Positions 60,977 through 64,000 of a stretch of DNA of 64,000 bases are shown here, one piece after another. The notes beneath the pieces were generated by a model. That model was given only the letters and a program-made list of their open reading frames with translations, was not told the origin of the DNA and did no database searches. The stretch comes from Marmoricola sp. GTDB taxonomy: Bacteria > Actinomycetota > Actinomycetes > Propionibacteriales > Nocardioidaceae. How positions within the stretch are numbered: the first letter of the stretch is position 1; each line of letters begins with the position of its first letter. The position numbers and the translations under genes are program-made. Location of the stretch: contig JAOPYC010000090.1 of assembly GCA_025964795.1 (NCBI GenBank), positions 1 through 64,000 on the forward strand. Direction: 5' to 3'.

Positions 60977-61576
60977 ATGGCCATCTTCACCCGCGGGTTC
61001 GGAGGCCGGCGCGATCCGGACGCCGTGGCGCTACCGCCCGGACAGCACCTCACCGAGGGTTTCCCGGTGCTCAGCGCCGGGCCGACGCAGTACGTCGAGC
61101 CCGAGGACTGGTCGTTCACGCTCACCACCGAGACCGACGAGAAGCAGACCTGGTCGTGGGACGACCTGATGAACCTGCCGAGCGAGGACGTCGAGGTCGA
61201 CATCCACTGCGTCACCCGCTGGTCCAAGCTGAAGTCGCGCTGGCGCGGGGTGCCGGTCGACGCGTTCTTCGAGGACTCCGAGAGTGAGGCCGACTACGTG
61301 ATGGCCCATTCCTACGGGGGTTACACGACCAACCTGCCGCTCGAGGACCTGCTCGACGGCAAGGCCTGGGTGGTCCACGAGTACGACGACGGCCCGATCC
61401 CCGCGGAGCACGGCGGGCCGGTGCGGCTGCTGGTGCCGCACCTCTACTTCTGGAAGTCGGCCAAGTGGCTCAGCGGGTTCACCATGATGACCGGCGACGA
61501 GCCCGGCTTCTGGGAGGGCTTCGGCTACCACAACTACGGCGACCCGTGGCGCGAGGAGCGGTACGCCGGTGACTGA
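60977..61576 (+). CDS. molybdopterin-dependent oxidoreductase (sulfite-oxidase-like, YedY-type)
   Basis: 199 aa. Moco-binding sulfite-oxidase fold: WSWDDLMNLPSEDVEVDIHC with the Mo-ligand Cys78 in IHCVTRWSKL, WRGVPVDAFFEDSE, YTTNLPLEDLLDGKAWV and HGGPVRLLVPHLYFWKSAKW. No Tat signal, so it is cytoplasmic, unlike YedY (MsrP). Its 3' end overlaps the ferredoxin-reductase-like gene by 8 nt, implying an electron-transfer pair. Confidence 0.9.
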   Translation: MAIFTRGFGGRRDPDAVALPPGQHLTEGFPVLSAGPTQYVEPEDWSFTLTTETDEKQTWSWDDLMNLPSEDVEVDIHCVTRWSKLKSRWRGVPVDAFFEDSESEADYVMAHSYGGYTTNLPLEDLLDGKAWVVHEYDDGPIPAEHGGPVRLLVPHLYFWKSAKWLSGFTMMTGDEPGFWEGFGYHNYGDPWREERYAGD

Positions 61577-62354
61577 GGCGCCCGCCCGCACCCGCGGCAA
61601 GGTCGGCGGTCCGCGACCACGATGGTTCCCGGCACGGCTCGTGGGGCTGCGTTCGGAGACGGCCACCGCGCGCACGTTGACGTTCCAGGTGCCGGGCTGG
61701 CCGGGTCACCTGGCGGGCCAGCACGTCGACGTACGACTGACCGCGGCGGACGGCTACTCCGCCCAGCGGGCCTACTCGATCTCCGCACCCGCGGACGGCG
61801 AGCAGGTGTCGATCACGGTGCAGGAGGTCGGCGACGGCGAGGTGTCGCCGTACCTCGAGGAGGGGATGGAGCTCGGCGACCAGCTCGAGGTCCGCGGTCC
61901 CATCGGCGGCTGGTTCGTCTGGTCGCCGTCCTCCGAGGCTCCCGTGGAGCAACCCGTCCTGCTGATCGGCGGCGGCTCCGGCGTCGTGCCCCTGATGGCC
62001 ATGGTGCGCGAGCGCGCCCGCTCGGGCAGCCGGGCGCCGTTCCGGCTCGTCTACTCCGTGCGGTCGCCCGAGCAGGTGCTCTACGCCGCGGAGCTGGCTG
62101 AGCTCTCCTCGACCGACGGCCTGGTGGTGGACCTCCTGCACACCCGGACGGCACCGCCCGACGCAGCTCGGCCCGTCGGGCGGATCACCCCCGAGGACCT
62201 GGCCACTCCCCCTGGCTGGCCGGCCAGCCCGCCGCCCCGGGCCTACGTCTGCGGCCCGACCGCCTTCGTGGAGCTCGCCATCCCGCTGCTCCTGGACCTC
62301 GGCTACACCAACAAGACCATCCGCGCCGAACGCTTCGGACCCTCAGGAGGGTGA
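61569..62354 (+). CDS. ferredoxin/flavodoxin-type oxidoreductase (FAD/NAD(P)-binding)
   Basis: 261 aa. FNR-like two-domain enzyme: the FAD site RAYSISAPAD, then VRGPIGGWFVW, and the NAD(P) site LLIGGGSGVVPLMAMVRERA; a CGPTAFVEL near the C-terminus. It lacks a C-terminal 2Fe-2S domain, so electrons should pass to a partner, most simply the molybdenum enzyme encoded just upstream. GTG start at 61569. DUF6510 follows 2 nt after its stop. Confidence 0.9.
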   Translation: MTEAPARTRGKVGGPRPRWFPARLVGLRSETATARTLTFQVPGWPGHLAGQHVDVRLTAADGYSAQRAYSISAPADGEQVSITVQEVGDGEVSPYLEEGMELGDQLEVRGPIGGWFVWSPSSEAPVEQPVLLIGGGSGVVPLMAMVRERARSGSRAPFRLVYSVRSPEQVLYAAELAELSSTDGLVVDLLHTRTAPPDAARPVGRITPEDLATPPGWPASPPPRAYVCGPTAFVELAIPLLLDLGYTNKTIRAERFGPSGG

Positions 62355-62355
62355 C

Positions 62356-62637
62356 ATGAACTCCCCCATCGACACCTCGGGCGAATCCGCCCTGGACGGC
62401 AGCGCTGCCGCCGGCCCGTTCGCCGACGTCTTCGCCGGCGACGTCAGCGCGGCCGTCGTGACGTGCGGCGGCTGCCGGTCGTCCGCCGTGTTCGCCGAGC
62501 AGCACGCCTACCTCGGCGCCCCGGGCACCGTGCTCCGCTGCCCCGGGTGCGACCACGTCCTGGCCCGACTGGTGCAGACCCCGACCGAGGTGTGGCTCGA
62601 CCTCAGCGGGTCGTCGTCCTGGCGGTTCCCGCTCTAG
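62356..62637 (+). CDS. DUF6510-family protein
   Basis: 93 aa. Two CxxC knuckles (TCGGCRSSAVF and CPGCDHVLARLV) make a probable zinc or iron-sulfur site. It begins MNSPIDTSGESALDGS and ends SSSWRFPL. It follows the flavin reductase in the same unit and overlaps the convergent luciferase-like gene by 4 nt. The molybdenum enzyme, reductase and DUF6510 order looks like a conserved unit; a metal or electron-transfer role is inferred. Confidence 0.85.
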   Translation: MNSPIDTSGESALDGSAAAGPFADVFAGDVSAAVVTCGGCRSSAVFAEQHAYLGAPGTVLRCPGCDHVLARLVQTPTEVWLDLSGSSSWRFPL

Positions 62638-63653
62638 GCGGTCGGGCTCCAGCCGAGCGCCGGGCCGAGCCTGGTGGCGATGTCGGAGAGGATCTGCACG
62701 TAGTCCTCGTGCTCGAAGGAGAAGGGCAGCGCGAAGGCCACCTCGTCGACCTCCCGGAAGCCCGCGTGGGCGTAGAGCCGCTCGGCGATCTCCTCCGAGG
62801 TCCCGACGATGTCGGGCGCGAACATCATCCGCGCCGGTCCCTGGGGCTCGGCCGTGCGGGCCATCCGCGACTCGGCGTACTTCTGGTACTTCGCCGCCTG
62901 CTCCGTGGTCGCGGTGTCGGTCGGGACGACCACGAGTCCCTGGGAGACTCGGGCCCTCGCCCCGTCGGGGTGGTGCTCGCGGAACCTCTGGATGTGGGAG
63001 AGCTGGATGTCGGCGAAGGCTTGCCACTCCTCGGCCTTGACGACGCTGCTGGTCAGGAAGTTCATCCCGTGCTCGCCGGCCCACTGGGCCGAGCGGAGGC
63101 TGGCGCCGCCGTACCAGAGGCGGCTGGCCAGCCCCGCCGAGTGGGGCTGGACGCGGTCGGCGAACTGCTCGATGCCGACAGTGCCCTCGAAGGGGCTGAC
63201 GACCTCGCCGCGGACCATCCGCAGCAGCCGCTCGACACGCTCGTAGGTGAAGTCCTCGACGTCCATGGCGTCGGGGTAGAGAGCTTCCTTGACGTCGTCC
63301 CAGCGCATCGGCGGCCCGACGCTCAGCCCGGGGTTGAGCCGCCCGCCGGAGAGGAGGTCGACGGTGGCCAGGTCCTCGGCCAGTCGCAGCGGGTTCTCCC
63401 AGCCGAGCGGGATGACCGCCGTGCCGAGCTCGATCCGGCTGGTGCGTTGGGAGGCGGCAGCAAGGATCGCCACCGGCGAGGAGATCCCGAACTGCAGGTG
63501 CCGGTGCCGGACCCACGCGCTGTCGAACCCCAGCTGCTCCCCGAGCTCGATGACTCGCAACGTCGACTCGTGACCGGGGCGGGGGTCGTCGCCGTCGAAG
63601 AGGCCGATGGTCAGGAAACCCAGCTTGCGCAGCGGCGCCGAGGGCACGGGCAC
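62634..63653 (-). CDS. LLM-class flavin-dependent oxidoreductase
   Basis: 339 aa. Luciferase-like (bacterial-luciferase TIM barrel): FLTIGLFDGDDP, GFDSAWVRHRHLQFGISSPV, IELGTAVIPLGWENPLRLAEDLATVD, SGGRLNPGLSVG, and GVEQF-like loops. It could use FMN or F420; no F420 motif was decisive. GTG start with GAGGAG upstream. Substrate unknown. An Fno-type F420 reductase at 8.1-8.8 kb shows the organism makes F420. Confidence 0.88.
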   Translation of the reverse strand: MPVPSAPLRKLGFLTIGLFDGDDPRPGHESTLRVIELGEQLGFDSAWVRHRHLQFGISSPVAILAAASQRTSRIELGTAVIPLGWENPLRLAEDLATVDLLSGGRLNPGLSVGPPMRWDDVKEALYPDAMDVEDFTYERVERLLRMVRGEVVSPFEGTVGIEQFADRVQPHSAGLASRLWYGGASLRSAQWAGEHGMNFLTSSVVKAEEWQAFADIQLSHIQRFREHHPDGARARVSQGLVVVPTDTATTEQAAKYQKYAESRMARTAEPQGPARMMFAPDIVGTSEEIAERLYAHAGFREVDEVAFALPFSFEHEDYVQILSDIATRLGPALGWSPTA

Positions 63654-63794
63654 GGTGGACTCTCCTCGATGGACGGCAGTCGAGTAAGCCTATCGACCTG
63701 CTGCGCAACTGATCCGGGGTGTCGAGAGAGGAGGGCCGGTCGTCGTACGTCCTGGCGGCGCGGTCGGCGACCAGCATCCCGGAGCAGAGCTACC

Positions 63795-64000
63795 TCAACG
63801 AGAAGGCCGCGGAGGTCTGACCGCCGCCAGCGCCGCGACCACGGCCTGCACGGCGGGTGACTCGGCCATGCTCCGGCGGTGCACGGCGACGATGGCGCGG
63901 GTCGGCACCGGGTCGTGGGCGCGCAGCGCGACCAGGTCGTCGGCCAGCTCCTCGCGGCCGAGCCGGGGCACCAGGGCGATGCCCAGCCCCGCCTGGACCA
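63795..64000 (-). CDS. LysR-family regulator, C-terminal part (5' end outside window)
   Basis: The last 68 codons: VQAGLGIALVPRLGREELAD, then VALRAHDPVPTRAIVAVHRR, SMAESPAVQAVVAALAAV, from the periplasmic-binding-protein-like effector domain of LysR regulators. The stop is at 63795-63797. The helix-turn-helix lies beyond the window. The gap 63654-63794 holds a short plus-strand frame ending 63820 that is not convincing. Its target may be upstream of the window. Confidence 0.8.
   Translation of the reverse strand, partial: VQAGLGIALVPRLGREELADDLVALRAHDPVPTRAIVAVHRRSMAESPAVQAVVAALAAVRPPRPSR

Noticed and set aside
63719-63820. 33-codon plus-strand frame ending NEKAAEV
   Set aside because: Overlaps the LysR gene, is very short and has no recognised family; it may be debris.

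Overview
The window looks like a chromosomal segment of a high-GC actinobacterium, most probably Nocardioides or a close relative in the Nocardioidaceae. The pointers are very GC-rich codons, many GTG starts, and GpgS next to a FolP2-type protein. Others are a DtxR/IdeR iron box, an SsgA-family protein, an F420-dependent reductase, a MerR-DICT regulator, a decayed DUF222/HNH gene beside a Nocardioides-style repeat, and DUF4097, DUF4331 and DUF6510 proteins. No rRNA, tRNA, CRISPR array, intact IS element or prophage was seen.

Layout. 1-4.8 kb: the end of a CHAT-domain protein, phenylacetate-CoA ligase, and a divergent ribbon-helix-helix/DUF4097 pair with an iterated operator between them, then a dienelactone hydrolase and a lipoprotein. 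4.8-8.1 kb: gpgS, folP2 and a LigB-like gene, each overlapping the next by 4 nt, then DUF3099 and rhomboid genes. 8.1-16.8 kb: F420:NADP reductase, an unrecognised coupled gene pair, the methionine genes metY and metX, and a GH3 beta-glycosidase. 16.8-21.3 kb: a YihY-type membrane protein, MerR-DICT and FHA genes around an inverted repeat, a nucleotide-sugar-epimerase-like SDR and a ribokinase-type kinase. 21.3-26.5 kb: FetB-like permease, the PEP synthase regulator with PEP synthase, and an MFS carrier. 26.5-34.7 kb: a lipoprotein, an iron-box-controlled DUF2470 gene, aldehyde dehydrogenase, DUF427, a lactate-monooxygenase-like flavoenzyme and a three-gene DUF4331 cluster.

35-43 kb is patchy. 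It has an FAD reductase, the HNH/DUF222 remnant, a DUF6069/YciI divergent pair, a UPF0502-methyltransferase fusion, a second FAD enzyme, and a Vsr/DUF559-type gene flanked by 18-bp direct repeats. 43-46.7 kb is a two-component locus: a sensor-only membrane protein, a kinase-like protein lacking the phospho-acceptor His, a canonical histidine kinase and a divergent NarL-type regulator. 47.5-54.7 kb holds several broken genes (NlpC/P60, DUF1295, a regulator-like fragment) around one large, less GC-biased glycosidase-like gene that looks acquired.

54.7-64 kb carries an alpha/beta hydrolase and a PtpB-like phosphatase. A TetR-controlled locus follows, in which an SDR/DUF5938-like/acyl-CoA ligase operon diverges from tetR and a molybdopterin enzyme/flavin reductase/DUF6510 set. 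A luciferase-like oxidoreductase and a cut-off LysR gene close the window.

All family calls were made by reading translated sequence from memory of family motifs. No database search was run.
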